Part shown: in pieces, positions 1 to 10,350 of the stretch
How positions within the stretch are numbered: position 1 is the stretch's first letter
Layout: every line of letters starts with the position of its first letter
From: Pseudoneurospora amorphoporcata
Taxonomy: Eukaryota; Ascomycota; Sordariomycetes; Sordariales; Sordariaceae
DNA length: 64,000 nt
Direction of reading: 5' to 3'
NCBI GenBank assembly: GCA_033297205.1
Contig: MU859068.1
Location: forward strand, 124,001-188,000
Notes under the pieces: generated by a model
Seen by the model: the letters and a program-made list of their open reading frames with translations, nothing else
Databases searched by the model: none
What the model was told of the DNA's origin: nothing
Translations under genes and position numbers: made by a program

Positions 1-1040
1 GTGGACGATCAGCAGCAGGTGGAGATGCGAGAGCGAGGAGAGGTCGGCGCGGGAGGTCCCCGACTGGTGGGTACCTCTAACTGAGCTTGGCAAAGGTGGG
101 GTGCTGTAAATCCAATGTCAGGGCACCAGCACCGGGCAAGGAACTATTCTAGGTACTGAAGACAAGCGAGGTGACAAGACGAGAAGAGAAAGACGGGACG
201 AGAAAGCACCTTCGGTCAGTCAGTCTCAAACTTGCATTGATCGCTTCGGGTGCCACGTTCTGCAGCTCAAGTCACAAGTGACATGGAGACGGCAAGGACG
301 GACTGACTGACTGCTTATAAAAGGATAAAGAGGTTGAAAATACATAATGAGCCAAGTACACCAAGGGTATTCAAGCCTTATGCCTGGCCTCGGGCGTTAG
401 CTCATATAATCAGTGGTGGTTTTGAACTCTTCAGAATTTCCCAATGCCCAAGCGAGAGTCAAGATAAGGAGGTCTTATATACGTCCGAAAGAACTTGACC
501 CATCCTGTGGTTTGGTTGCATCTCCTGCCGTCATCGGGTTGTGTATGTACCCAGGCTCCAGGGCACCGCAAACCTGGCCCGGGCATCAGTGTTCGACTGG
601 ACTGGAAAGCAAAATCTCGGGATAATGTTACGGGAGCAACTGATGAAACTTGCATTGCGGCTCACCAATGTGCACAAGGTCACAAAGTACTGATGAATGT
701 CCATGGACCTGGGCTTCTTATCGCAAGCTGAGCGTTGTCTGGGAAGGTTATCGATCGGGTAGGTAGTTGCCTGCCCAGCGGCGCGCAGGGACAATCGGGT
801 GACCCTGTCTGCGGGCCGTCAAGACACCACATGCGGGGACAGTTGCTTGGGGAATTTGCAGGGGTTCTGCAATTGACGTTGCTTCCCAAAGCCAATGGCC
901 CCACCTAAATTTTCTTCCTAGTCTGGTAGGTAAGGTAGTCTACCACAACCAAACCTTCCATCTCCGAGTTGGAACAACACAACCTCTTTATCATAATTGC
1001 CATTCACACACATAGGCTACTTCCCACACAATCAGCCACA
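1..1040. other. Left-edge spacer, no gene resolved
   Basis: Upstream region of rrp8. Bases 1 to about 80 are GC-rich, and on the minus strand two frames are open up to a possible splice acceptor near 80-90. This could be the edge of an exon of a gene lying to the left, but the piece is too short to name. A TATAAAA string at 316-322 has no gene behind it. The remaining short ORFs overlap each other on both strands and look random. Confidence 0.4.
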
Positions 1041-2627
1041 ATGTTCGCCGTCAAAGGCCTCAACGTCTCAACAGACAAGCTCAAAGTCGAGACCGAGCAT
1101 GGCTCCGTCCTGGCGACCCCGATGCCCCGTACCGTCGCCGCCGGCGAAGAGGGTGCTGCTCCCAAGCCCAAGCCCAAGAAGCGCAAGAGAGCCGGCCGCT
1201 CCAACCACACAGACGTAAACCTCGAGAACGTCGCCGACCTCTGGGAGAAGGTCATCGAGGGCGGCGACAACAAGGCAAGGAAGGCCAGAGAAGATGCGAA
1301 GAAGGAAGCCCACAAGGCCAAGAAGCAGAAGACGGAGGCCACTGAGAACCAGCCCGAGGGTACTACTGCCGCCGCCGAGGCCGCCGAGGCCGCCACTCTC
1401 AAGCCAGCCACCACCTTAAAAGACAAGAAGAAGAAGATCAAGGCCGACAAGAAGGCAGCAGCCGATGCCACCACCACCGAATCCAAACCCTCTGCTCCCA
1501 CTCCCGCGCCCGCGCCCGCCGCACCCAAACTCACCCCCCTCCAAGCCGCCATGCGCGAAAAGCTCATCAGCGCTCGCTTCCGCCACCTCAACGAAACCCT
1601 GTACACCCGCCCCTCCAAGGAAGCCTTCTCCCTCTTCTCCGACTCCCCCGAGATGTTCACCGAGTACCACGAAGGCTTCCGCCGCCAAGTCGACGTGTGG
1701 CCGGAAAACCCCGTAAACGGGTACATCGCCGACATCAAGACGCGCGGCAAGCTGCGCAACGCTCCCCGCACCCGACCTGGGGACGGGACCTCCGAGGGCA
1801 CCAAGTACCCTTTGCCGAGGGACAGGAACGGACTCTGCACGATTGCCGATCTGGGCTGTGGAGATGCCAAGCTTGCTGAGGCGCTTGTGCCTCTGAAAAG
1901 AAAATTGGGTATCGAGGTCAAGAGCTATGATTTGCAGGATGGGGGCAAGCCGGAGCTTATCACAAGGGCGGATATTGCGAATTTGCCCTTGAAGGAGGGC
2001 AGTGTCGACGTGGCCATTTTCTGTTTGGCGCTGATGGGCACCAACTGGATTGATTTCGTCGAGGAGGCGTATCGGGTTTTGAGATGGAAAGGCGAGCTGT
2101 GGGTTGCCGAGATCAAGTCGCGGTTCGTGGACCCGACCAAACAAGGAGGGAAAAAGGGCGGGCCGGGCAATGTGGTCAGCCACAGTGTTGGAAACCGCCG
2201 GAAGCCTGGTGCCGCCTCGGGTGGTCCCGTGGGCAAGAAGGACAAGGCCAAGATGAAGGAGGAGGAAGAAGCCGAGGAGGAGCAGCAGTTGGCTGTTCAC
2301 GTGGACGGCGTCGAGCTCCGCAAGCAGGAGACGGACGTCACTGCTTTCGTGGAGGCGCTGAGGAAGAGAGGGTTCCTCCTGCAGAGGGAGTACGGCCACG
2401 GCGCCGTGGACATGGATAACAAGATGTTTGTCAAGATGCACTTTGTCAAGGCGGTGCCGGCCATCAAGGGCAAGTGCGCAGACCTGAAGAAGGAGGCGCT
2501 CAAGACGACGCAGACGGATGCCAAGGGACGGCCTATCAAGACGCCCAAGTTCATTGATGCTGCCGATGGGGAGGCGTCGTTCAACGAGAACGCTCTTCTC
2601 AAGCCTTGTGTCTACAAGATTAGGTAG
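1041..2627 (+). CDS. rrp8: Ribosomal RNA-processing protein 8 (rRNA adenine N1-methyltransferase)
   Basis: Single-exon gene of 528 aa. Rrp8 is the nucleolar S-adenosylmethionine-dependent enzyme that makes m1A in 25S/28S rRNA and helps pre-rRNA cleavage. The sequence shows a Lys/Ala-rich N-terminal half with a basic nuclear-signal cluster (PKPKPKKRKRAGR), then the Rossmann-type methyltransferase core. Motif I is IADLGCGD at residues 268-275, followed by the segment with LPLKEGSVDVAIFCLALMG and the WVAEIKSRF strand. A Gly/Lys/Glu-rich insert of about 55 residues (roughly 364-417) splits the C-terminal part of the fold, as is common in fungal members. The frame is open 72 nt further upstream to an ATG at 969, but I prefer the ATG at 1041 because MFAVKGLNVSTDKL is the family-like start and the extra residues look like leader sequence. 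It converges on ddi1. Confidence 0.93.
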   Translation: MFAVKGLNVSTDKLKVETEHGSVLATPMPRTVAAGEEGAAPKPKPKKRKRAGRSNHTDVNLENVADLWEKVIEGGDNKARKAREDAKKEAHKAKKQKTEATENQPEGTTAAAEAAEAATLKPATTLKDKKKKIKADKKAAADATTTESKPSAPTPAPAPAAPKLTPLQAAMREKLISARFRHLNETLYTRPSKEAFSLFSDSPEMFTEYHEGFRRQVDVWPENPVNGYIADIKTRGKLRNAPRTRPGDGTSEGTKYPLPRDRNGLCTIADLGCGDAKLAEALVPLKRKLGIEVKSYDLQDGGKPELITRADIANLPLKEGSVDVAIFCLALMGTNWIDFVEEAYRVLRWKGELWVAEIKSRFVDPTKQGGKKGGPGNVVSHSVGNRRKPGAASGGPVGKKDKAKMKEEEEAEEEQQLAVHVDGVELRKQETDVTAFVEALRKRGFLLQREYGHGAVDMDNKMFVKMHFVKAVPAIKGKCADLKKEALKTTQTDAKGRPIKTPKFIDAADGEASFNENALLKPCVYKIR

Positions 2628-3105
2628 ACGACGAATGAGCGGGTGTGTGGTTTTGAGTACCATCAGTTAGTTAGTTAATGAAAGGTTCAAGAACTACTTG
2701 ATATTTCTTTACATACGCAACATCCTGGCATTTATCGGTGTACGTTGGTATGGTGTATTCTATATAGTCATGCACTACCGACCTGTTAATATCTTGTCCT
2801 TCCCTGTTGCTACAAGTCCTACTGTATCTACATCCCATCCTCAACAGGAGGTCCAGAACAAAAAAACAGTAAAGCAGTGAAACACCGTCTAAGAACGCTT
2901 CAAAAACTTGACATATTTTGCTTGGTTTGTTCGCCTTGAGTGTATGTATGTATCATCATCTCAATACCGTCTCTTTACGTTCCATTCATTTCATGACGAC
3001 GATACGTCATGAATCTGCGCCGCTCCGATTTTATCCCGTTAAAAGAAGACGCATGCTCTCCGGTCCGCGCAACCACTCCCGTCTTCATTATCTCGCTAGA
3101 ACCCC
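2628..3105. other. Convergent 3' spacer rrp8/ddi1
   Basis: 478 nt between two stop codons; it must contain both 3' UTRs. It is AT-richer than the genes. No further element is seen. Confidence 0.6.
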
Positions 3106-4610
3106 TCAATCAAAGATCAGACTGGCCGCATACTCCACATTCCCGTCCGTCGCCTCCAAAGCCCGAATCGCCTTTTGCTCATCCGCCCCGAGTGCTACAA
3201 GCTGCTCGATATGCTCACGGGGAAAAGACCGGGCTGGAGGCGCTTGCGGACGGGCCGCTTGAGCTGGCGGGGCCTGGGGTGGCGCACGAGGTGCGGGCGC
3301 GGGCGAAGGAGCGGAAGGACCCGGCTGTGCAGTAGACGGACCGGCCTGACCCTGACGTTGTTGCGCAGTGCCAGGTCCCGAGACCGCGCCGGTACGCTGG
3401 CCGATGGTCGTACCGCCGGGGCCTTCGATCGTAGGCTCATCCTGAAGCGCCTCCTCTGTTGCCTTCGGGATATCCGCCTCGCCCAAGAAGGGAATCTCCT
3501 CGCCCTGAATGACGAGCGCGTTCTTGGCCAGGTCGATGCAAGCCTGATAACGCTTCAACATGTCCAAGCCGAGGAGCATGTCGACGTTCTTACCCTCCAT
3601 GACGGTGAAACTGCAAGGCAGGAAGAGTGTACCGATCTTGATAGGAGCCGTGTGCACCCGGCCGATGATCTTGGCAGTTCCGACGCCCTTGGCGATGCCA
3701 CCGTACCGCTTGTCGACCAGGCGCATGATACCACACGCCTCGGCGATGTCGGGACTCATGATGGTCGCTTGTGCTCCGGAATCGACGAGAGCCTTGACTT
3801 TGGCCCCGTTCACCTCAACATCCAGATACAGCATGTGCACGGTACCGAATACTGCAAACGACAAACGAAGTTAGCGGAAACTTCCCGACCACACACAGAA
3901 AACAGAAACCCTCCGACTCTACTACCCCATCTGCTTTACTTACCCTCAGGATTGTGCTCCATAGCCGTCTGCAAGTTCTCCGTCACCCGCTCCTGGCGAA
4001 TGATCTCCTCAATCCTCGCCTGCGCCTCCGGGTTGAACGGGTCCTCGTTCAACTGCTGAATGATCCGATGACGCTCCGCCCGTTCCCTCTGTTCCCTGTC
4101 GTACCTCTCCCGGAAGAGCTGCGCCCACCGTTGCGGGTCGTTGATAGCGGCCGCCAAGTCGGGGGCTGTCCTCTCCACCTCGGCCCTCAGGGCCGGATTC
4201 GCCAGGAACTGCAGACGCAAAAACTCGGGATCTTGTTGGGGAGGCGCCGCCGCTGGCCTTCCTTGCTGCCCACCCTGTGGCTCGGGAACCGCCGTGGCCC
4301 GTTGCGTCTCGCGCACGTGCAGGGCCAGCATGTCGCCGTCGGTGACGTTGAGCTGCGTCAGGGTCTTGGTGTTGTCGGTAATCAGGTTGCCGTTGTGGTA
4401 GAGGTGTTGTGTGCTGGGGTGGTGGCTGGTTTCGGCCTGGATCGAGTTGCGCAGGGTCTCGAGGGTCATGTCGGGAAAGACTTGAAGGGAGAGGACGTCT
4501 TGGTCCTCTCCCGTCGTGTCCTGGATGGCGATGGTTATCTGCCTGTCGGAAACACATGTTAATGGCTGTGGGAGTTAACTTGGGTTTGCTTGTCTCTTGT
4601 CAACTTACAT
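3106..4610 (-). CDS. ddi1: Ddi1-type ubiquitin receptor with retroviral-like aspartyl protease domain
   Basis: Coding exons 4609-4610, 3944-4542 and 3106-3851 give 448 aa. Ddi1 is a shuttle and protease that acts on heavily ubiquitinated substrates near the proteasome. Domains in order: ubiquitin-like domain (about 1-78, beginning MQITIAIQD); helical linker domain (about 105-195); retropepsin-like domain from about 201 with catalytic Asp224 in the LVDSGAQ motif; a Pro/Ala-rich linker; and a C-terminal UBA domain (about 413-448, with LVALGADEQKAIRAL). The start codon is split AT|G. Only the first two bases lie before a GTAAGT intron (4543-4608), and splicing to 4542 restores ATG CAG ATA. Without splicing, the ATG would be followed at once by a TAA codon. 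The second intron (3852-3943) falls just before VFGTVHM. The unspliced second exon also has an internal ATG at 4469, but it would lose the start of the UBL fold. Confidence 0.93.
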
Positions 4611-7600
4611 GGTGACGTCGTTCGATCTCGGTGGTGATGGTGAGCGCGCGGTAAGTAGATGTTAAAGGGAAATGGCGTTACCGGCCAAGCTTAGAAGAGT
4701 AGAACTACCAAAGAGTCTCTAGATGATGAGGAGGAGGAAGCGGAATCCTAAAAAGATGTTCACAAACGGAAGAAGGCAAGGCTGAGTAATTGTAGTTTTC
4801 GATTCCAGAAAGTGAAGGGCGGGTGGCAGTTATTGAGGGGCTCTGGGGCAGGCACCCGGGCGATCCAGTGGATCCGAGGCGAGCCGTCCGCTTTCTGGAG
4901 CGGGCCCACATGCAAGGGTCCTGGACTCTTGGTTGCAATTGACACGTCAAAGCTTAAGTTGCCTTGCAACTTCCACGCCGCGCCCTATGCTTGGTGGGCC
5001 GGGTATCAAGGTAACTGCAATCGGACTGTCCGTTTAGTAGCTCCATCTGACACGAGGTCTAAGCCTACGTTGGCCCGGAGAAAGCATCACGATCATGTAA
5101 ACAAATTCAGTTCCATCTTGCGCAAGATCGGGTTGAGATGACAACCATCCTGCTTCCTATCTGTTTCCTCGGTAACTCCAAAGCTAGCCGACATAGCCAA
5201 CTGTCCTCTTGGAACAACTTGAGATGACCTGTCTCCTTCCCATCAATTCGGAAGGTCCCGCATGAACTACGGTAACCTTCACATGGGGGTAAACGGACAG
5301 TGGACATGGTTCGTCTTCTAAGTGCTACTGTACATACAACGACACCTCACCGGTTTCTGCCTGTGACCAAATCCGGAACTGTCACGCGTGCCTCAATCGA
5401 AGTTGGAGGAAGTCTGTAGTGGCTTCACTTTTGAGGCGAAAATGGTGGATTCCATTAACAAACATGGTATACGACACCCAAGTTCTTGGAGCCTTAAGCC
5501 TTGTACATAAGTACATTTTGACCTTGTGGGACCTTGAAGTTGCCAGGTGCGCATCTACTTGTACGATAGTTCATCATTTTGATGCCCTTTACGAAGCATC
5601 ATCCATGTTAATTTCTTGTGCAAGCTAACCTTCCCCCAAGAAGCACGAAAACCAACCCATCAACAATCCACCGTCTCTCCTCCGAGCTCCGATACTTCTA
5701 TATAACTGTCCCAAAGATCTACCCCGACGACGCGCATACGAGCGTCCAGCCAGACCTGCTCTTCAGACCATTTCGGTATCTAACGGCGTTCCGGGTGCCG
5801 AAATGCCAGGCTCACCAGGGGCTTGTCAACAGCCCAACATCCTGCAGGTTGCAGCCTTTTGAGAAGTTGACATGGGCTGAACATTCCGTTTGAGAACAGG
5901 CCCGGGCAGGCTAAGTGGTGGGGTGGGGGAGGGACGTAAAACTTCCCCCATCCTTAGTAGTGATTGCATGGGGTGTTGGCATTGTGATGTTAGTGATTTG
6001 CAACTGTGTTCAGCAGGTATGATCGCAGCAAACATCATGAATATCATGTCTCCCTTGTAATGTTGGAGATGCCTCTTACTGAGGACAACAGTACCCTGTC
6101 TCTAGAGCCTAGGTAGGTACTGATGCTTTAGCTAGAGAAGTGGTTAATCTTCCTTGTGTGCATGGAGTGAAAGACACTGGAGGTTGGAAGAAGCTTGAAG
6201 CTGAACCTTGAAGCATCCGTAAAGGTCCTCAATCCCCATATCGCCAGCAACCTGCCCTGCCTGCTCTGCCCCGCATTCGAGCCTCCTTATCGGGAAGTTC
6301 CCGCTGTGCACTAAAAAGTTGGAGTGCAGTTTTAGCTTTCCCCCCAACTGACTCTGTGTGCTTCCATGTCCGTCCGGCGATGCCATCCAGCCAGCCCTTG
6401 TGGTGCTGCGATTGATTTCACTTATGATGAGGCAAAAGGACTGGCTTTGATTCGTATTGTTCGTGTCTCTTTTGCTGTTGGATATTTATCATTGGAGGTT
6501 TGATCCACACAGTTCGTCCGTTGCAAATGGCTTGCCGGTGACGGTGACGTCAATCCACTGTAAGGCACTGTAAGGTAGTGTACTGTAAGTGGTCTCTCCA
6601 CATCATGATCCCTTCATTGGGAGCAGTGGGTCCTCGGAATAGTGACAAGACTGGAAACCAATTGTCGATGTGACATATCCAGAAAGTCAGCCGAGAAATA
6701 TAAGAAGAACAAAGCTTCATCTTTAACACACAGCCTTTGGGAGCTTGGGAGCTTGAAGAGCTCGGGACTGAAGTGGGGGGCAGCTCTTCGGATTCCGGGC
6801 GTCAAAGCTCTGAGCTCTTCGTTGCTGCTTCGAGTCAAGGGGGGGATGAACAAGTAGAAGACATCATTGGTACAAGACTCGGGGGTGCCATTGGTTTGGG
6901 AATCGGCAAGATTGAGCTTCGACTTCTTTTCTGTTCATGTGTTATGGAAAATGGGAAGTAAGGGGCAGCATAGCCATGTGAACAAATGTAAAAGGGGCGC
7001 CAATTCCAATTCCCAAAATCTGGAGAACAAGATGCATCCAGGGTTTATCATCTTATCGTCGTGCCTAGCTTGTCGATTTGATAGACCTACGTCGAGGAGT
7101 CGAGAGTAACACCATTCCAGCTTGTCACCAGCGATCTGACATTCGCCAATCCCATCCACCCAACAAAAAGCGAACCCCTCATGTGTTCCCAGTTCGGTGC
7201 GTGTACCTGTCAAAGAAAAGGTCACGCGCAAAGGGATTGATAGTCATTGGCGGCCGGTTCGCCCCCCAGGATTGGGGGAACTGGGAGAGCTTGTGTATAA
7301 ACACTCGACGATTAATCTTTCCTTGGGACTTCTGGACGTTTATGTACCTCTACATTTCGGGGGAACTTGAAGGCAAAGTTTGGGGGCCCATTCAAGCAGC
7401 AGTTCCCTTTTTCAGTTTAATGCTTGCAACTCGTCCGTCAGTCACCTGGTCATAGGAACTGAAGTTCAAAACCAGCCGAATGCAAAAGGACAAACATCAC
7501 AATCAATCCATCCCACCGAACCCACATTCCTTTTTTTTTTTTTTTTTTTTCTTTTTCCCGAATGTTTGCTTTCCGAGATCTGTGACTGGTGAACAGCTTG

Positions 7601-7786
7601 AAGCTTTTCACTTTCAATTCTTGCGCAAACGATACCTTTCTTGTCTATTCATACCTGAACGTTGCTTGGTTGAAACCCCTCCTCAGGTTAGTTCGTATCA
7701 CCGACGGTGGTAACCAACTTGAACCACCTCGAACACCGAATCTCTCGCACACCCAACATCTGAAAGAGGCTTGAGTCACGAGAACC
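4611..7786. other. Divergent spacer, about 3.2 kb, no gene seen
   Basis: It lies between the 5' ends of ddi1 (-) and the acetyltransferase (+), so it must hold both promoters. Only short overlapping ORFs are present, none with a recognisable domain. A 20-nt T run is at 7531-7550. Confidence 0.5.
7531..7550 (+). repeat. Poly-T tract, 20 nt
   Basis: An uninterrupted run of 20 T followed by C and five T, about 240 nt before the acetyltransferase start codon. It could be a nucleosome-disfavouring promoter tract; the length in the assembly may be approximate. Confidence 0.85.
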
Positions 7787-8824
7787 ATGGCGGCCACAGA
7801 GCGAGAACCGACATCGTCCATCGAGGGGTCCAGCGCCGACCGCCCGCAAATGTTTCATCGGATTTCAGACAATGCCATTGACGAGTCTTCGGACGCTGAT
7901 AGCGATTTCGTCAAGTTGCAGAAAACCATCAGCAAGGAGAGGCGGGAAGCTAGGGAAACTCCCCAAGCTCGTTTGCAGCGAGCAATCCCCTTTACCTTTC
8001 ACCCCAACATCAGACCCCTCAACAAGTCTGACTACGAATCGTGTATTGCCCTGGAGAATGCGGCCTTTCCGGACCCAGGACACAGAGCTACACCTGAGAA
8101 GGCGAGTTCACCTTATCCCGTATATGGGCGGTATGCGCCGGGCCGAAATCTTGATTAACAGCAGCCGCAGTTCGAATACCGACTCTCAACCTGTCCTGAG
8201 TTGAGCTTGGGTGTCTTTTGCACAGTTGTGACAGACAAAGCCAAGAATTGGACAATCGAGACCTTGGAAGCTGCCAAGCCTGTCGAAACCGATCGTCCCG
8301 ATGGCGCAAAGAGCGTACTGTTGGCACATATCGTGTCTACGCGCTGCGCCGGAGACACCCTCACAGACAAGGATATGGACTATCCAAAAGACTGGCGCAC
8401 TCGTCGTGGTCGGTCGGCAGACGTGGGACATCAAGAGAGTGGACGTACCGTTGCGCTGCACTCCTTAGCCGTGGCCCCCAAGGTTCATGGTTGTGGAATT
8501 GGCCAGATGATTGTCAAAGCCTACCTGCAGCAGTTGAAGAACGCGGGACTGGCTGATCGCGTGGCGCTGATATGTCAAGATGTGAGAGCCAGTTGCTGTT
8601 CCTTTGGCTTACCTGAGGACCACAGTTGACCAGAGATACAGTACCTTGTTTCCTACTATGAGCGGCTTGGGTTCAAGTGTATCGGCAAGAGCCCCGCCAA
8701 GTTCGGAGGAGGTGGATGGCATGACATGGTGAGTCACACTTCCTGAGCATCCTCGGATATTTGTCGACGTTCTCGAAATTCACCAGTTCTGCAGGTCATC
8801 GACTTAGCGAGTTATGAAAAGTGA
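7787..8824 (+). CDS. GNAT-family polyamine/arylalkylamine-type N-acetyltransferase
   Basis: Exons 7787-8101, 8171-8581, 8642-8728 and 8795-8824 give 280 aa. It resembles the AANAT-like fungal proteins related to yeast Paa1, which acetylate polyamines and arylalkylamines with acetyl-CoA. The first 65 residues are Ser/Glu-rich. The GNAT core follows with a conserved RPLNKSDYESCIALENAAFP opening. The acetyl-CoA loop is VAPKVHGCGIGQ (about 206-217), with strands VALHSLAV before it and VALICQD after it. The last part is YLVSYYERLGFKCIGKSPAKF and GGGGWHDMVIDL. The first intron (8102-8170) fits only as a GC-AG intron: AAG|GCGAGT to CCGCAG joins two phase-0 exons and the conserved FEYRL block; no GT donor gives the right frame. 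The other introns are GT-AG. The exact substrate cannot be told. It converges on ura5. Confidence 0.85.
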
Positions 8825-9117
8825 AAGCCGTCAAAACCCCGTCCTAGTGGGTATCATATGGTATTCCAGAACGGCAAGATTCCTGAAACCAACAAATTTC
8901 GGCGTGACCTCAAACTTGTTGAATCAGATAAGATCTTTTATAGGATCCAAAACTCGGCGGATAGCTTCATTGGATGCGCAAATAGAACCTCACAACCCCA
9001 TTTTCTTCTTCTTCTGGAGTGTCAGCCACAGGTTTGCTGTTGCGGCTATGGTCAGAGGGTTTGGGGAAACGTACCTATGATATACATATTACTTTTATTA
9101 GAATTCAATTCCAGCTT

Positions 9118-9819
9118 TTAGTCGGTAGCCTTGTACTTGGCGCGGTACTCCTCCGTCTTCTTGACGTCCTCTGGGGAAGCAAGACCCCGCATGCCCTCGA
9201 TGATGTCGTCCAGAGTAAGGATGGCAAAGATGGGAATGCCGTACTCCTTGCGGAGCTCACCCATGGCACTGGGGCCGGGCTTGCTATCGTCACCATCGGC
9301 AGCGGGGAGCTTCTCCATGCGATCAAGAGCAACGACGATACCAGCAACAATGCCGCCCTCCTTCTCGATCTTGGCAATAGCCTCGCGCTTAGCAGTGCCG
9401 GCAGTGATGACATCGTCAACGATGAGAATCCTCTTGCCCTTCAGAGGGGCGCCAACAATGTTGCCTCCCTCGCCATGGTCCTTGGCCTCCTTGCGGTCGA
9501 AAGAGTAGCAGATCTTGCCGTAGGTCTCGGGGTCAAGCTGAGCGAGCTTGTCGGTGGCAGCGGTAGCGAGGGGGATACCCTTGTAGGCGGGGCCGAAGAC
9601 GATGTCAAAGTCCAGCTGGCCGCTCTTGTGAGCCTCGATAATGCACTTGGCGTAGGCAGTAGAGATAGCCTGCAGAAGGTCGGCTCGGTAAAAGTCGCCG
9701 GCGTTGAAGAAGTAGGGGGAAATGCGCTTGGACTTGAGCTCGAAGCTGCCGAACTTGAGGACGCCGCCGTCGATGGAGGCCTTGAGGAAATCAGCCTTGT
9801 AAGGCGAGAGAGCGGCCAT
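9118..9819 (-). CDS. ura5: Orotate phosphoribosyltransferase
   Basis: Intronless, 233 aa, normal length for the fungal enzyme. It joins orotate to PRPP to give OMP, the fifth step of UMP synthesis, as a cytosolic homodimer. Visible features: N-terminal FGSFELKSKRISPYFFN substrate segment (about 24-39); FGPAYKGIPL (75-84); and the PRPP-binding loop ILIVDDVITAGTA (131-143). The frame extends 53 codons upstream to a possible start at 9978, but the ATG at 9819 (MAALSPYKADFL) fits the family and the upstream part is Ser/Pro-rich leader. Its 5' end is 531 nt from the nog1 start, so the two genes may share a promoter region. This gene is a well-known auxotrophic marker locus in Neurospora and Sordaria. 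Confidence 0.95.
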   Translation of the reverse strand: MAALSPYKADFLKASIDGGVLKFGSFELKSKRISPYFFNAGDFYRADLLQAISTAYAKCIIEAHKSGQLDFDIVFGPAYKGIPLATAATDKLAQLDPETYGKICYSFDRKEAKDHGEGGNIVGAPLKGKRILIVDDVITAGTAKREAIAKIEKEGGIVAGIVVALDRMEKLPAADGDDSKPGPSAMGELRKEYGIPIFAILTLDDIIEGMRGLASPEDVKKTEEYRAKYKATD

Positions 9820-10350
9820 TGTGCTGGTAGGAGAACTGAAGCTTGGAGAAGAAGAAGGAGGATAGATCCCAGAAGAAGAACCTCGACGTCTGAACAGTAG
9901 CTGGAGGAACCTGGAGAGAATTGGGAAGAAGGGTTCGGTTCCTGGCGTCACACGCGACAAGTCTTTCAATTGAGTCAATGAGATGGTGGGTTACGAGTGG
10001 GCCGGTTCAAGGAGCCAGGCCCGCGAAGACCGGTCATCGGCCGGTGGGCGCGGTGGGGCTTCCCTGGGAAAATGTGGGGTGAGAAAATCCCAAATCTTAG
10101 CCGAATGCCACCCCCTTGGCAGTGTGTCTTGGCAGCGCACACATCAATCCACTCTGCTTATCTTATCGATTGGAGCAGCCGCTGGAAAAATATTTCGAAG
10201 TAGACTTGGGCAGCACAGCGCCTCCCGTCGCCCTCCAACACCGCCCCCGCAGCCGGTCCCTATCCTTCAAGACCGTCCTCCTCAATTCATTGTCTTGCAC
10301 TTCCGGTCTGAGATTTCTCACTAGCAAGTGCTTGACATCTATATCCAAAA
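9820..10350. promoter_or_regulatory. Divergent intergenic region ura5/nog1
   Basis: 531 nt separating the start codons of ura5 (-) and nog1 (+). It must contain both 5' UTRs and probably a shared bidirectional promoter (inference). No clear TATA box was found. Confidence 0.45.

Noticed and set aside
316..322. TATAAAA near the left edge as a promoter
   Set aside because: No gene starts within a reasonable distance; rrp8 is 700 nt away with no support.
1416..2663. 415-codon minus-strand ORF opposite rrp8
   Set aside because: Shadow from GC-rich third positions; the plus strand has clear methyltransferase motifs and this frame has only low-complexity Leu/Arg/Gly.
9019..9900. 293-codon plus-strand ORF opposite ura5
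   Set aside because: Shadow of ura5; composition is Val/Leu/Gly from reversed codons.
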